A DNA stretch of 64,000 nt from Jacaranda mimosifolia (taxonomy: Eukaryota; Streptophyta; Magnoliopsida; Lamiales; Bignoniaceae), in NCBI GenBank assembly GCA_018894105.1, contig CM032120.1:26682710-26746709 (forward strand). The letters run 5' to 3'. This document shows positions 51,101 through 62,741 of the stretch, piece after piece (positions within the stretch are counted from its first letter, which is position 1; each line of letters begins with the position of its first letter). The translations under genes were made by a program, and so were the position numbers. Under the pieces are notes generated by a model, which did not search any database, was not told where the DNA came from, and saw only the letters and a list, made by a program, of their open reading frames with translations.

Positions 51101-51185
51101 TCAAGCTGCATCAACATTAGTGGTGACAGCAAAGGTTTCTGTTATTGTTCATGGCCCTTGGTATGCAAATTTGATAAAGGAATAA
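45159..51185 (+). CDS. TCP11 (T-complex protein 11) domain protein, 11 exons, 1205 aa
   Basis: Exons: 45159-45356, 45713-45837, 46180-46624, 46726-46841, 47049-47811, 48233-48769, 48923-49111, 49226-49453, 49809-50157, 50328-50517, 50708-51185. All are GT-AG; lengths sum to 1206 codons. The start is the ATG of MESPESGRP; an upstream in-frame TTG was ignored. After an Ala/Pro-rich start, a long charged helical region (about 75-270, rich in K/R/E and A) looks like a coiled coil. The rest is the TCP11 domain (e.g. [41 protein letters not shown]). Plants keep such proteins (Arabidopsis AT1G22930, AT4G09150), but their role is unknown; animal TCP11 is known from sperm. Exon 6 contains a 43-codon tandem duplication (see separate entry); without it the protein would be about 1162 aa. 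The family call is strong. Confidence 0.9.
48215..48472 (+). repeat. 129-bp in-frame tandem duplication spanning the exon 6 acceptor of the TCP11 gene
   Basis: The copies are 48215-48343 and 48344-48472, with one difference (CGT to TGT, Arg to Cys in GIE-R/C-MEI). Each copy holds the last 18 bases of the intron, GATAACCCTGTTATGCAG, plus the first 111 bases of exon 6. The unit is 43 codons and the intronic part is open in frame. If the first acceptor is used, the protein therefore reads VSQDQ...[15 protein letters not shown]...KLFN. If the second AG is used, the ancestral product without duplication is restored, also in frame. Confidence 0.95.
50195..50222. repeat. (CA)n microsatellite in TCP11 gene intron 9
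   Basis: CA-rich tracts, including ACACACACACAC, lie just after the exon 9 donor. They generate chance reading frames on both strands. Confidence 0.8.
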
Positions 51186-51592
51186 ACTTATCTGGTTTTC
51201 TTGCACAATTTATGGTTGGTTTCTTATAGTTTAGCTGCTACCACAACTCGAGCCTGGCAATCTTAGTAGTAAGTTTGTTCTTGGTGTCTTGGTCACATGA
51301 GTCCCAGTCCCACTCATTTTAGCGCATCTTTGTGTTGTTGATGTAATAGAAAAATGTGTTGTACCCTCTAAAATATTTGTGTGAATTAAAGAAAAATTTA
51401 AAATGAAGAGCATATATAATATATATGGTTATTCATGGGTTATTAGGTTGGGTAAAAATGTGGCGGGTAATTAGGCGGTAGGTAAAATTACCCGCATTTT
51501 ATTGGGTATAGAAATGAGGTCCATTATCTGCATTTTTTGGGGTACTCAAGGGCATCTTTGGGTATTGGTAATTTTTTGCCAAGTCTATTTAA
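51186..51592. other. 3' flank of the TCP11 gene with a small decayed repeat
   Basis: The first ~200 bp are likely 3' UTR. From about 51425, words such as 'gggttattaggttgggta', 'ggcgggtaatta' and 'aaaattacccgc' are compatible with a decayed TIR element. No gene. Confidence 0.4.
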
Positions 51593-52649
51593 TTGTGGGT
51601 CTATTATAAATTTGGTAAATTTGAGGTAGTGTTTGACTCAAGATTTAAAATTTTATTACCATAAATAATTATTTAAACATGTACTAAGTTTGTTTTTAAT
51701 TGTAAATATTTTAACCTAAATACATAATGATTATGATTTTCAGTATGGATATTCAAGAGAGGTGTTAAATATTAGAATTCTGCAATAATAGAGATCTCAA
51801 GACACAGAAGAGTATTTTTATTAGTCTTGAGTAAATGTTCGAAATAAGAGTATTTCTATATTAGAGTCATGCTTCTAGCGTGGAGCTTCACGGGCCTTTT
51901 GAAAGTCTAATTCTCTATTACATTAAATATACGGTTAATTAGGATAAAATTTCTTTACTTACTTTCATTTTATACTTTACTCCCCACTTGATTTTCTAAA
52001 CACTAAACTCTCAACTTTTTTCAAAACTTTAAGAATCATTCCCCAAATGTTTGAGAAAGACTTAAATACCCTTGTATCTAGCCAAAAAAACAAAAAAAAC
52101 TAGCAAATGACGGTTTTCTTCTCCCCACTTTATCAAATGACAACTTTTCTTCAAAAGCACTTTTTTTTTTTTTTTTGAAAACCGTTTTCTCTTCTGAAGA
52201 ACAAAAAACGCGAAAAACAACCTCTCGTCTGCCAACAAAAGGGCGCGAACGAAGAGAGAACAGGAAAGGGAAAACGAAATCGACACAAGAAGGAAAAGGG
52301 AAAAAAAAACACTACTTTGCAACTTGTGAAAATGGAACAACTAGAAGCACCAACGAGGAGCGAAGAACATGAGGAAAAGAACATGGTTCATAAATGTATG
52401 TTTTTTGCTACTAATTTTGTGGACTTTGCTTTCTTTCAAATGTGTGTATTTTTCAGTTTTACAAATTTTGCATGTAGATTTTCTAATCTTTTTTTGTTTG
52501 AACTCTTTTTTAGTTGTTAAAAACTTTAACCCATTTGTTATATATATGATTTTTGTTGTAATATTTAAAAATCTCTGATTTGCACTTGAAAGGTGTGAAA
52601 GTTATACTTCACTTTCTTAGGGTTTATACTTCTTATACTTGAAATTATA

Positions 52650-53050
52650 CCTTGAAATTATCTGAAAATGGTAGTATATAATTTGTTTGTGTAAAGTATA
52701 TTTTACAAGCAACTGTAGTACTAAACATTCAAGCTTTCAGTACACATTATCTAAAAGTGTAGTATATAATCTGTGTATCTAAAGTATATTTTAAAAGTAA
52801 CTGTAGTATAAAACATTCAACATTTCAGTACACATTATCTGAAAGTGGTAGTACATAATTTGAGTATCTGAAGTACATTTTAGAAGCAACAATAGTACAA
52901 AACATTCAACCTTTCAGTACACATTATCTGAAAGTGGTAGTATATAATCTGTGTATCTGAAGTACATTTTACAAGCAACTAAAGTACAAAATATTCAATG
53001 TTTCAGTACACATTATCTGAAAGTGGTAGTATATAATCTGTTTATATACT
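52650..53050 (+). repeat. Left arm: four ~89-bp tandem units
   Basis: The phrase CAGTACACATTATCT starts at about 52738, 52827, 52915 and 53004, a period of 88-89 bp. Each unit also has 'ggtagtatataat', 'agtacattttacaagcaact' and 'caaaacattcaa'. Confidence 0.88.
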
Positions 53051-53494
53051 AATTTTTCTTTATTTGATTACATCAAAGGCAAGACATAATGAGGTCTACT
53101 CTCGTTGCTCTCCCTAATATTTTCAAGCTAAATTGGAGCATGTGAAATCCAAGACGGGTTCAAAACATTTTGATGCATTAAAGAAGACTCCTTTTTATAT
53201 ATACATGGATATAATATTATGTTGAAGTACACTTCAATTAAAGTGAAATATTGTAGAGAGGTTCAGTACAACATGCGGGAAATGAAGTACAAATACAAAA
53301 TAAACGAAATATATATGGTGTTACGTTGAAGTATACTTCAATTAAAGTAAAACAATGTAGCGAGATTCAGTACAATATGTGGAAAATAAAGTATAAATAC
53401 GGAACAAACGAAGTATATATGGTGTTATGTTGAACTACACTTCTATTAAAGTAAAACATTGTAGCGAGGTTTAATACAATATGCGAGAAATGAA

Positions 53495-54418
53495 GTACAA
53501 ATACAAAACAAACAAAGTATGTATGGTATTATGTTGAAGTATATTTTATGCAATTGAATAATTAGTCTCTAATAATTGTAGTAAGGGTCAAGTACAATAT
53601 TTTGAGACTATCAACCAGGTGAAATAAATATTTGTACGGGTGATAGGATGGATATGATCGTCAAATGCTTATGTGTTTGCAACTTTCAATGCGTAAATAT
53701 TCTTTGGATACGGCGAATGATAACTCTGATCTATTGAACACTAGTGATTATCACTTTAATACTTTAACATTATTTTATTAATACTATACTAAATATTACA
53801 AATTTTTTTAGAGTTTTAGTTGTTAATTACCAAGAAATAAAAGGCAAATCATGGAACAAAACTTAAGTTCATCACTATTAGTAAAAAAAAAAAAAAGAAA
53901 TCAAGTACATAATTGCAACAATGAAGTACATATGTCCTAAAATTAAGTATAAATCTCCCTTATTGAAGTAATATCTCAGGCATTTGTTCATGCTCTGGTA
54001 GTATATTTTCAGTATAAATGAAGTACAAATATAGAACAAACGAAATATATATGGTATTATGTTGACGTACACTTTGTGCAATTGAATAATTAGTCTCTAA
54101 TAATTATAGTGAGGGTCAAGTACAATATTTTGAGACTATTGAACTAGGTGCAGTACATATTTGTACGGGTGATAGGATGTATATGATCGTCAAATGCTCA
54201 TGTGTTTACAACTGCCAATGCATAAGTATACTTTGGGTACTGCGAATAATAACTTTGATCCATTGAATACTAGTAGTTATCACTTTAATAATTTAATATT
54301 AAAATTATTTTATTCATACCATACTAAATATTATACATATTTTTAGAGTTTTGGTTGTTAATTACCAAGAAATAAAAGGCAAATCATGGAACAAAACTCA
54401 AGTTCATCACTATTAGTA
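53495..54418 (+). repeat. ~390-bp direct duplication inside the foldback element
   Basis: 53495-53882 and 54023-54418 share 'tatggtattatgttga', 'caattgaataattagtctct', 'gtacgggtgataggatg' and 'aagttcatcactattagta' in the same order, offset by about 528 bp with small indels. It is followed by about four 120-bp units containing 'gatatctcggacaacatgca'. Confidence 0.8.
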
Positions 54419-55479
54419 CCAAAAACAAGAAATCAAGTATATAATTGCTGCAATGAAATACATATGGTCTCGAAATCAAGTATAAATCTCCCTTATTGAA
54501 ATACAAAAGCATTGATATCTCGGACAACATGCACATGCTACATTTTCATGCTAAATCCAATAAATAATTGCCGCAATGAAGTACATATGTCTCGAAATCA
54601 AGTATAAATCTCCCTTATTGAAGTACAAAAGCATTGATATCTTAGACAACATGCACATGTAATATTTTTTACACTAAATCAAGTACATAATTGCCGCAAT
54701 CAAGTACATATGTCCCGAAATCAAGTATAAATCTTCCTTATTGAAGTACAAAAATACTGATATCTCGGACAACATGCACATGCCACCTTTTCACTCTAAA
54801 TCTAGTACATAATTGCCGCATGTCCCAAAATCAAGTTTAAATCTCTCTTATTGAAGTACAAAAGCATTGATATCTCGGACAACATGCACATGCTACATTT
54901 TCATGCTAAATCAACAAATGGAACATTTGAAGTATAGAACTTCAATAATAGAGTACAATTTTAGGTAAAATGAAGTATAGAATGAAATGCAATTTCAGAT
55001 AAACAAAGTACAATTTTATAAAAAATGAAGTACAATTCCAAAACACTTCAAGTATAAGACGCCAGCAATTGCAGTATAATTTTGGATAATCAATTAGTAG
55101 AACTCTTGAAGTATAAAACTTAAATAATATAGTACAATTTTTTGTAAAATGAAGTATAATTTTAGGTAAAATGAAGTACAATTTTATATAAAAAGAAGTA
55201 CAATTTTAGAGCACTTGAAGAATAAAACATAGTAATTGTAGTATAATTTTGGATAATTAATAAATAAAACACCTGAAGTATAGAAATTCAATAATAGAGT
55301 ACAATTTTATGTATAATGAAGTACAAAATGAAGTACAATTTCATTTAAATGAAGTACAATTTTGGATAATCAATTAGTAGAACACTTGAAGTATAAAAAT
55401 TAAATAATAGAGTATAATTTTAGATAAAATGAAGTACAATTTTAGGTTGAAGTATAAAATTTGAATGTTTTGTGCTATA

Positions 55480-56130
55480 ATTCCTTGTAAAATGTACTTT
55501 ACATAAATAGATTATATATCCCTGCTTTCAGATAATGTGTAGTACAATGTTGAATGTTTTGTACTATAATTGCTTATAAAATGTACTTTACATATATGTT
55601 ACCACTTATACTAATGTATACTAAAAGGTTGAATATTTTGTACTACAATTGCTTATAAATGTACTTTACATAAACAGATTATATACTACCACTTCTAGTA
55701 ATGTGTACTGAAAGATTGAATATTTTGTACTGCAATTGCTTGTAAAATGTACTTTACATAAACAAATTATATACTATCACTGTCAGATAATGTGTACTGA
55801 AAGGTTGAATATTTTGTACTGCAATTGTTTGTAAAATGTACTTTAGATAAACAGATTATATACTACCACTTTCAAATAATGTTTATTGAAAGGTTGGACA
55901 TTTTGTACTACAATTACTTATAAAATGTACTTTAGATAAACAAATTATATACTACCACTTATAGTAATTTGTGCTGAAGGGTTGAATGTTTTATACTACA
56001 ATTGCTTGTAAAATGTACTTTAGATAAAAAGATTATATACTAAAATTTCTTTTAAAATGTACTGAAAGATTGAATGTTTTGTGTTACAGTTTATTGTAAA
56101 ATGTACTTTACATAAACAGATTATATACTA
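55480..56130 (-). repeat. Right arm: about seven ~89-bp units in inverted orientation
   Basis: AATGTGTACTGAAAGGTTGAAT and variants recur about every 86-91 bp from about 55530 to 56060. This is the reverse complement of the left-arm unit. Left and right arms could form an intramolecular stem, hence the foldback description. Confidence 0.85.
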
Positions 56131-56748
56131 CTACAATTTCAATACAAATGATACAGTCCGATGTTCTTCAAAATTCATTTCCTTCTTCATACCCACATCT
56201 TCGGCAAACACACTTTTTGCTAATTAAGAAAAAAAATACAAGATGAAGAGAATGGCCTGGTAATAAATTGAGAAGAACAAAAATAAACTGAGAAAATAAC
56301 CTGAAAATGATAAAAATAAACTGAGAAGGCAGAAATGTAGTGGTCGCGCTTGTGGTGGTTGCGTTGTCGAGTTCCTCGTTCGCGCCGTCAAGCTCAGTTT
56401 GCCTATTCGACTCCCCCCCCCCCCCACCTTTCTAATAATGAAAGATGAAGGTAGAGTTTAGTGTTTGAGAATGGAGATAAATGGTGTTTGGTTGTGTGCA
56501 TAGAAAATAAGTAAAGAAAATGAGTGTTATACTTAAGGATATTTTTGCCAAATCAAATGGGTAGGGAGTGATTTCTAAAATTTTAATAAAACTATGGAGC
56601 TAATTCTATAAAAATTCAAGTAGGGACTGAACATGAATTTGGAAAGTGGTTTTGGTACTTTATAATAAGTGCCCCTTAAACATATAATATTTGGGTTTTC
56701 AGTTATATGGGCAACCCATTAATTTACAGCAAGACATGTTGGTTCAAT

Positions 56749-57426
56749 TAGGGCTGTTAATGGATTAGATTTTGATTCGAATTTTAGAATTTTTATCTGA
56801 TTAAAATATTCGATGGATTAGATCCGATTATAAATATTCAAAATCCGAAATAAGTGGATCGGATATGGAATTAAGCAATCCGATCCGTTAAATATCCGAA
56901 TCCGAACTTTAATATTTTTTATTAAATTAATACTTTTATATATAATATTAATAAAGATTTTAAAATAAAATCTATGTATTATATTGACCTAATATCTATA
57001 TTAACATCTATATTATACTATTAATATTAAGATTTTAACCTAAAAAATATGAGGGATATTGATAAAATATCAAATATAATAACATATAATAGTTCATTTA
57101 TACATTAATATAATATGAGAAATGAATGTAGTATTAAAATATTTAACCTTTGAACTAATATATAATAAAAAGTTGTTAAAAATTCAAATATGACATATAT
57201 TTACTTTATAAATACAATACTTTTATAAAATTTAAAAGGAAAAAAAAAGAAAGAAAAAAATAAATCGGGTCGATTTTTTAATCGAATTTCAGATATCAAT
57301 CGGATTTGGATATGATACTGATTAACAAAGATCCTACAGGATTTTGGGTCAAATTCGAATATTAATTTTTTTAATCGGATTCGGATATGGTAGATCCGAT
57401 CCAAATCCGACCTGTTGATAACTCTA
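56749..57426. mobile_element. hAT-like element, 678 bp, with perfect 8-bp target duplication
   Basis: GGTTCAAT flanks the element exactly at 56741-56748 and 57427-57434. Ends are TAGGGCTGTTAATGG and, reversed, TAGAGTTATCAACAGG. The interior has mirrored 'ggatcggatat / atatggtagatccgat' text and no protein. A1 lacks the insertion ('ggttgaatgtttgaaatg'). The 8-bp duplication and TA-G ends support hAT. Confidence 0.82.
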
Positions 57427-57499
57427 GGTTCAATGTTTAAAATAAGTATTGGAGACTATTAATTATGAGAACTTGAGTCAGGGTTTGATCTTCTATATT

Positions 57500-57846
57500 A
57501 GGGGGTATAAAATGAGTCAAGCCAGCTCGATTGTAGCTCGACTTGAGCTCAAAAAATTTGAGCTCAAGCTCGAGTTTTATAATGAGCCGAGCTCGAGTCT
57601 TGATTTAGTTGTTCAAAAGCTCATAAGCCGGCTCATGAACTTTTTTTTATTTTTAAATATTTTTATATATTAATTAAATAATTATTATACATTAATAATT
57701 TACTTTTTTTAATTTTTAAATATTTTATGTATAATATTAAATAATTATTATATATTAATAATTAAATTTTATGTTTACTGAGCTCATGAGCTCGAGCTCA
57801 AAATTTTTTTCAAGCTGGACTCGAGTTCAACTCATTTACACCCTTA
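57500..57846. mobile_element. hAT-like MITE, 347 bp, GAGCTC-rich ends
   Basis: Ends are AGGGGGTATAAAATGAG and, reversed, TAAGGGTGTAAATGAG, with mirrored 'agcTCGA/GAGCTC' text inward. Flanking TCTATATT and TTTATATC each differ by one transition from TCTATATC at the uninterrupted A1 site. It is about 350 bp, non-coding, and absent from A1. Confidence 0.75.
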
Positions 57847-58190
57847 TTTATATCAGAGTTCATGTTTTTAAAGTGGAGCAATAAATAATCCATTATAGTC
57901 GTAGTAGGGCACATACCAATTTTATTTACAAGGTTTGGTTATTAAATTGGAAATATTGACATTTGCTTTTATTTTTTTATTTGATTTTTAAAAAACTTTA
58001 GACAATTTTAAAATAACTTCTAACATGAATTCGAGAGTAATTATTTGTGTTGAATTCAATAAGGATAATAATGAAAAGAAAAGTATAGATAGCTCTAGAG
58101 TATATGTCTATAAATAAGCATAGTGTAAAGTATTATAATTGGGAATTATTTGACCAGTATCAGGTAATTAACATAACTTAATTTGGGACG

Positions 58191-60207
58191 CACTACAAAA
58201 AAAAAAAAAAAAAATATTTAGTGGCATTAGAAACTACAACTTAAATAGTATTATAGTGGCAATTTTATATTTAATAATATTTTCTAAAAGTGTCATTTGT
58301 TGCGGTATAGCTAAATGTATAAATATCATTAATTTACCTCTATTGTGACATTAATAAAATGCAAGAAAAAATGTATTAGATGACACATTAAAATGTCACA
58401 AAAAATGCATTACATAACATGCCAAAGTACCATTAAAGAAAATTTTAAATGGCATGCCAATATGCCACTAAAAATGTATGTAGTGACATATTAAAATGCC
58501 ATCGAAATTCCTTTAAATGACAAGATAATCGCCACAAAAAGTACAATAAATGACATATTAAAATGTCAAAAAAAATAATTTTAAATGACATGCTAACGTG
58601 CCATAAAAAATGCATATAGTGATGTTAAAATGCTACAAAAACTTCCTTTAGATGACATAATAACATGCCATAAAAATTAATTAAATAACATGCTAAATTA
58701 AATGGCAAAAAAGATTCCTTTAAATGATATCTTAATCTACCACCAATAGCCATATTATGAGACTCCAACATGCTCCAATTACTCTGTATAAGACTCAATC
58801 TTGTGATATTTTACTTAAAAAAATATGAGTTTACTGTCAAACTACTCACCAAATGTTAATTATAAATATTCAAAAATATTATTATATTCTTATAATTTAA
58901 AAGCATATTTTCTCAATTACTTAAATATATGCTCAAAATTATTATAATAAATAATACATTTGAAAAAAATTGAGACATTAATTTAGAGATAGAAAATATT
59001 CAAAATATAATTTATAGGTGAGGATAAAAAATGGGTAAAAACTTAATTTTTTATACTTCTTGAAAATATGATTAATTTAAGCGATACATTAAAATTATAT
59101 TTAAGTAATTAATTTAATAAATGCATTATGTTAAGATATAAAATTGTATATTTTACAATTATTAGTAACTATTACATTTATTAATAACTATATATACTTT
59201 AATCTATTTTTGTGTGATATTTATTTCATGTTACACCATAACTAAATTATGACTTATGTTTTTCTCCTTTTTTTTTTTTCCAGAAAAAAAGTAGTATTGC
59301 TAGTTCAATGCTTTGAACATATAGTATGTTGGTAATTTCAATAAAATTACATTTTTATAACATTTATTAATCAATTTCTACTAAGTAACACTATATTGTA
59401 AAACGTCGTTAAATTAGTGCTACTAAATAATTTACAATACTTTTTATGAAAAACACCATACATAAATATGAGTAGCATTTTAAAAAAAAAAAATTAGTGG
59501 CATTACTTAAATGCTTTGCAAATATATTTATGTTGATATTTTCAATCAAATGTCACTATTTTTTTGTTACTTATTAATCAGATGCCACTAAATATTGTAC
59601 TACAATGATATTTTTTAACAATTATCACTATATTACTCTTATGTATCATTACACTATTGAATGTCACTAAGTTAGTGCCACTAAATATTTTGTGGCATTT
59701 TTTTTTAGTTGCAACCAAAAATAAATATGAGTGACATGATTTGAAGAAAAATTAGTGGCACTAGTTAAATGCCTTCATATTATATTTTTGTTGGCATTTA
59801 TATCAAATGCCGCTATTTTATATATCATTTAATAATCAAATATCACTAAATATTTTATTATAGTGATATTTTTTTTTACGACTATCACTATTTTATTTTT
59901 GAATGTCATACACTATAAATGCTACTAAATACTTTATGACATTTTTCTTCAAACGACACTATAACTATATATTAGTGGCATTTTTCTAAAAGAAATTAGC
60001 GACACTAGCTAAATGCCTTTGAAATACATTTATTTTTGTATTTTTAATCAAATGTAACTATTTTATTTGTTATTTAATAATTAAATGCCACCAAATATTA
60101 AATTATAGTAGCATTCTTTTATAACTATCACCATAATACCTTTTTGTGTTATTATATTATAAAATATCAACAAATTAATGCCACTAAATGTGAATTTTCT
60201 TGTAGTG
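58191..60207. mobile_element. CACTA-like non-autonomous element, 2017 bp
   Basis: It starts CACTACAAAAAAA and ends TTTTCTTGTAGTG, the inverted CACTA...TAGTG ends of En/Spm-type elements. A1 reads through ('atacgacaacata'). The interior is full of short words such as 'aatgccac(t/c)aaatatt', 'gtggca(t/c)tt' and 'gccactaaa' in both orientations, and has no transposase. The expected 3-bp target duplication is not clear (ACG before, ACA after). The fragment at 7606 in AKT2 intron 5 is related. Confidence 0.75.
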
Positions 60208-61310
60208 ACAACTGTATATGTAAAAATTTATAATTTTGAGCAGCCAAATAGGTTGGATTTATCCACCCTCCTTTGATAATTACTCAACTTAGATTTAATT
60301 ATAAGGACAATGTGATATTTTTTATACGCGATTCGTATAGTATTCATCGAATTTTTATGTGTACATAAATGAAAAATGGTGAGAATAAAAAGGAAGGTTC
60401 CATCACTTTTTGTTAAAATCTTTTTGAATGTTGTAGGGAACTAATTTCCACCAATCAACTCATTTTCTGTCCTTTTCTTTTCTAGCCAAACGCGATTCAG
60501 AAAGCAAGAAAAATGTGTGAGACTAGTTGGGGTGGGACCAAATCAACTAATGATGTTGGGCTATGTGAAAATTGGGTTAAAGTAAAATTGTGCTACAAGG
60601 CCCAGAAGCCTTCACATTAAGTATTTAATTATTGAATTAAAACTTTATAGCTTGTGAGCGTTCAAATACCCCCTGCTTAATGTCATCTATGAACATTTAT
60701 AACCATCTCAATAGTTTAAAAATAAATTCCAAATTTGGGAGCGGGCATATGGTAATTGAAAAATAAGTTACCCAGTCTAAAGAAGCTACATAAATTAGTA
60801 AATATTCCATTCTCGCGTAATTTTTTCATTGTACAAGAATAGCGAAATATCTAAAATTTAAGTATGAATTGTGTAGCATATAAATAGCTCCCACTTTAAT
60901 TGACATTGATGACAAGAAAATTATTATGGTAATTGAATATTGATGGGCTTCAGCTCGTAAGTTGCTCATAAAATTTACGAAAATCATCTAAGTTTAGACA
61001 TGAAAGGTTGAATCTGCCTAGCAGGCCAACATAAAGCAAGCCAACATAAAGTATTAGAATCCTTTTAGGATCCTATGAAGATGGATTTTATCAGGATTCA
61101 ATAAAGAAAAGGAAATAGATTTTTATTGGGAATTATCATTTATCTCTCCAATACATATAATAGTCATAAACATAAACATTCTCATTAATTCTTTTTGGCT
61201 CATCTATATCACCAGCTAAATTCTAATTTAAGCATTAGAGAATTTTCGGTAATTATTCCCCATCACCTCTAACTTTTATTTTGTAAGGTATCCAGGAGTA
61301 AAAATCAAGT

Positions 61311-62112
61311 CGTATCTAATGTTCAATAAACCAGATTGGATCGGCTGGTTCAACCGGGATTGGGCCAAGGTTTTGGTTTGCTTTGGTAATTAAAACTTTA
61401 AATCAGTCCGTTAAGAAATTAGTTCAAACTAGCGCAAATCAGTAAAAAAACGATTGAATCGGTGAATCGATTTTTCTTTTAAACTATTTAGTAAGTTTTT
61501 TTTAAATAAAAAATAAACAAATTGATTTGACATTTTAAATTGATGTATGAATATTATAGCGAAGTAGAGTATGGAGAAAGTTTTATAAATACTAGGCAAT
61601 TTTTATTTTTTCCCCTTATATATATATATATTTTTCTTTTGCATTTTTTGAAAATTTTAATATATTATATAATATCATATATAATTATGACATCACACTG
61701 ATTGAACCAGTTGAATCAGTAACCAATAAGTTGTTATAAAAACAGCATATTATAAACAATACTTTAAAGATATCTAAACAGTTTAAAATCACAGGGCCAT
61801 TGTTTGTAAAACAAAGATATAAAGTTTTCTCGAAAATAGATGCAACTCAAGCGTCAATTTAGTTTAAGCAGCATAAACCAAAAGCAAATAACCAGTGGAA
61901 TATGTCAACAAAAACATAACTGAATTAGAGAGAATTAAGAAAACTTAGCTACAAATTCTGTATTGTAATAGAATTTAGTAGTCCGACTAAATAACCAAAT
62001 AGTGGTTAGCTTTAAAGAAATAATCACCCTTCACTGGTGCAAAGGGTGCTATGATGACTTCCTCCAAGATAAGACAATCCAGAAGCTTTCTAATGTACTC
62101 TAGAATAGCTTC
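61311..62112. other. Decayed repeat downstream of A2
   Basis: Words such as 'ggatcggctggttcaacc' near 61335 and 'gattgaaccagttgaatcag' near 61700 are roughly inverted and recall the degenerate element at 42.7-43.2 kb. No gene, and boundaries are not fixed. Confidence 0.35.
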
Positions 62113-62120
62113 ACTACGAA

Positions 62121-62733
62121 TAAGGGTGGGTGGGGGTCGGGTACCCCCCCTTGGGGGTATCCCCACTGGTGGTACCTGAGGGCTTGGGTATCAAAATACC
62201 TGAGTCTCGACCCCCATTTGATGGGGGTACCCCTTAAGGTCAGGTACCCCCTGGGGATACCCCCAAAACCCCCACTAGAAGACAGTGAGTTTGGTTCTTC
62301 TGCAAAGCTTCTGCCTTCTCTTACTCTCTACCCGTTTGGCATTTTTTTTTTATTAGCTATTAGTTATTTCTTTTCCAATTTGATATTTAATTTGAGTGTT
62401 GGGTTGGGCTACTAAATTCTAAAGGCTTGGGCTTTATATTATTTTTAAAATTTCAGAGGCCCATAATTTTAGGTACCCAGAAATTTAATTTGCCCAGAAA
62501 AATTGTATAAAGGTATAATACCATAATTAGTTTTTTTTTTTCAATTAAAATTGGGGTAACCTATCGGGTATCGGGTACCTTACTCCAATACCCGATACCC
62601 CACCCGAAAATTTTTGGGTACCCCCATAAATATCCGATTTGGTTTGGGGAGACTAAAAATATCCGACCCGAATGGAAAATACCTGATAGGGTCGAGTCGA
62701 TACCCCCAAACCTGAATCCGAATCCCACCCCTA
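62121..62733. mobile_element. hAT-like element, 613 bp, G/C-rich ends
   Basis: It starts TAAGGGTGGGTGGGGGTCGG and ends GAATCCCACCCCTA. The flanks ACTACGAA (62113-62120) and ACTGTGAA (62734-62741) form an 8-bp duplication differing by two transitions. The interior repeats 'gggtacccc', 'ggtaccc' and 'cccgatacccc' in both orientations, typical of the widespread plant family ending TA(G/A)GGGTGGG. No protein. Confidence 0.72.
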
Positions 62734-62741
62734 ACTGTGAA

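Larger units (their letters stand above)
51932..56675. mobile_element. 4.7-kb foldback Mutator-like element built of short GTAC-containing repeats
   Basis: The boundaries come from the empty site in A1. The flanks are TTAAATATA (51923-51931) and TTAAACATA (56676-56684), a 9-bp duplication with one transition; A1 reads TTAAATATATAATATTTGG uninterrupted. Ends are CGGTTAATTAGGATAAA and the reverse of GTACTTTATAATAAGTGCCCC. Subterminal arms are inverted, diverged copies of about 100 bp. Inside, ~89-bp units run four times on the left (about 52650-53050) and about seven times inverted on the right (about 55480-56130). Between are a ~390-bp direct duplication (53495-53882 / 54023-54418), four ~120-bp units (54430-54910) and many 'gaagtacaatttta' words. 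No transposase was recognised. Small GC-richer patches at about 52190-52360 and 56330-56410 could be captured host DNA. Confidence 0.75.
51593..61310. repeat. Block A2: second copy of the duplicated non-coding block, with four insertions
   Basis: After removing insertions, the pieces are about 51593-51931, 56676-56748, 57427-57499, 57847-58190 and 60208-61310. They align in order with A1 (24115-33010). Best-preserved shared parts are around 60300-60650 versus 28640-28990. A2 lacks all five A1 insertions and has four of its own. The two copies start about 27.5 kb apart, and the TCP11 gene and LINE lie between them. Confidence 0.8.

Noticed and set aside
54942..55181. Minus-strand frame within the foldback element, possibly a repetitive protein
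   Set aside because: It simply translates the 'gaagtacaatttta' repeat words; no start context or family similarity.
58191..60207. A clear 3-bp target duplication for the CACTA-like element
   Set aside because: ACG on the left and ACA on the right cannot be told apart from the pre-insertion sequence ACGACA seen in A1.
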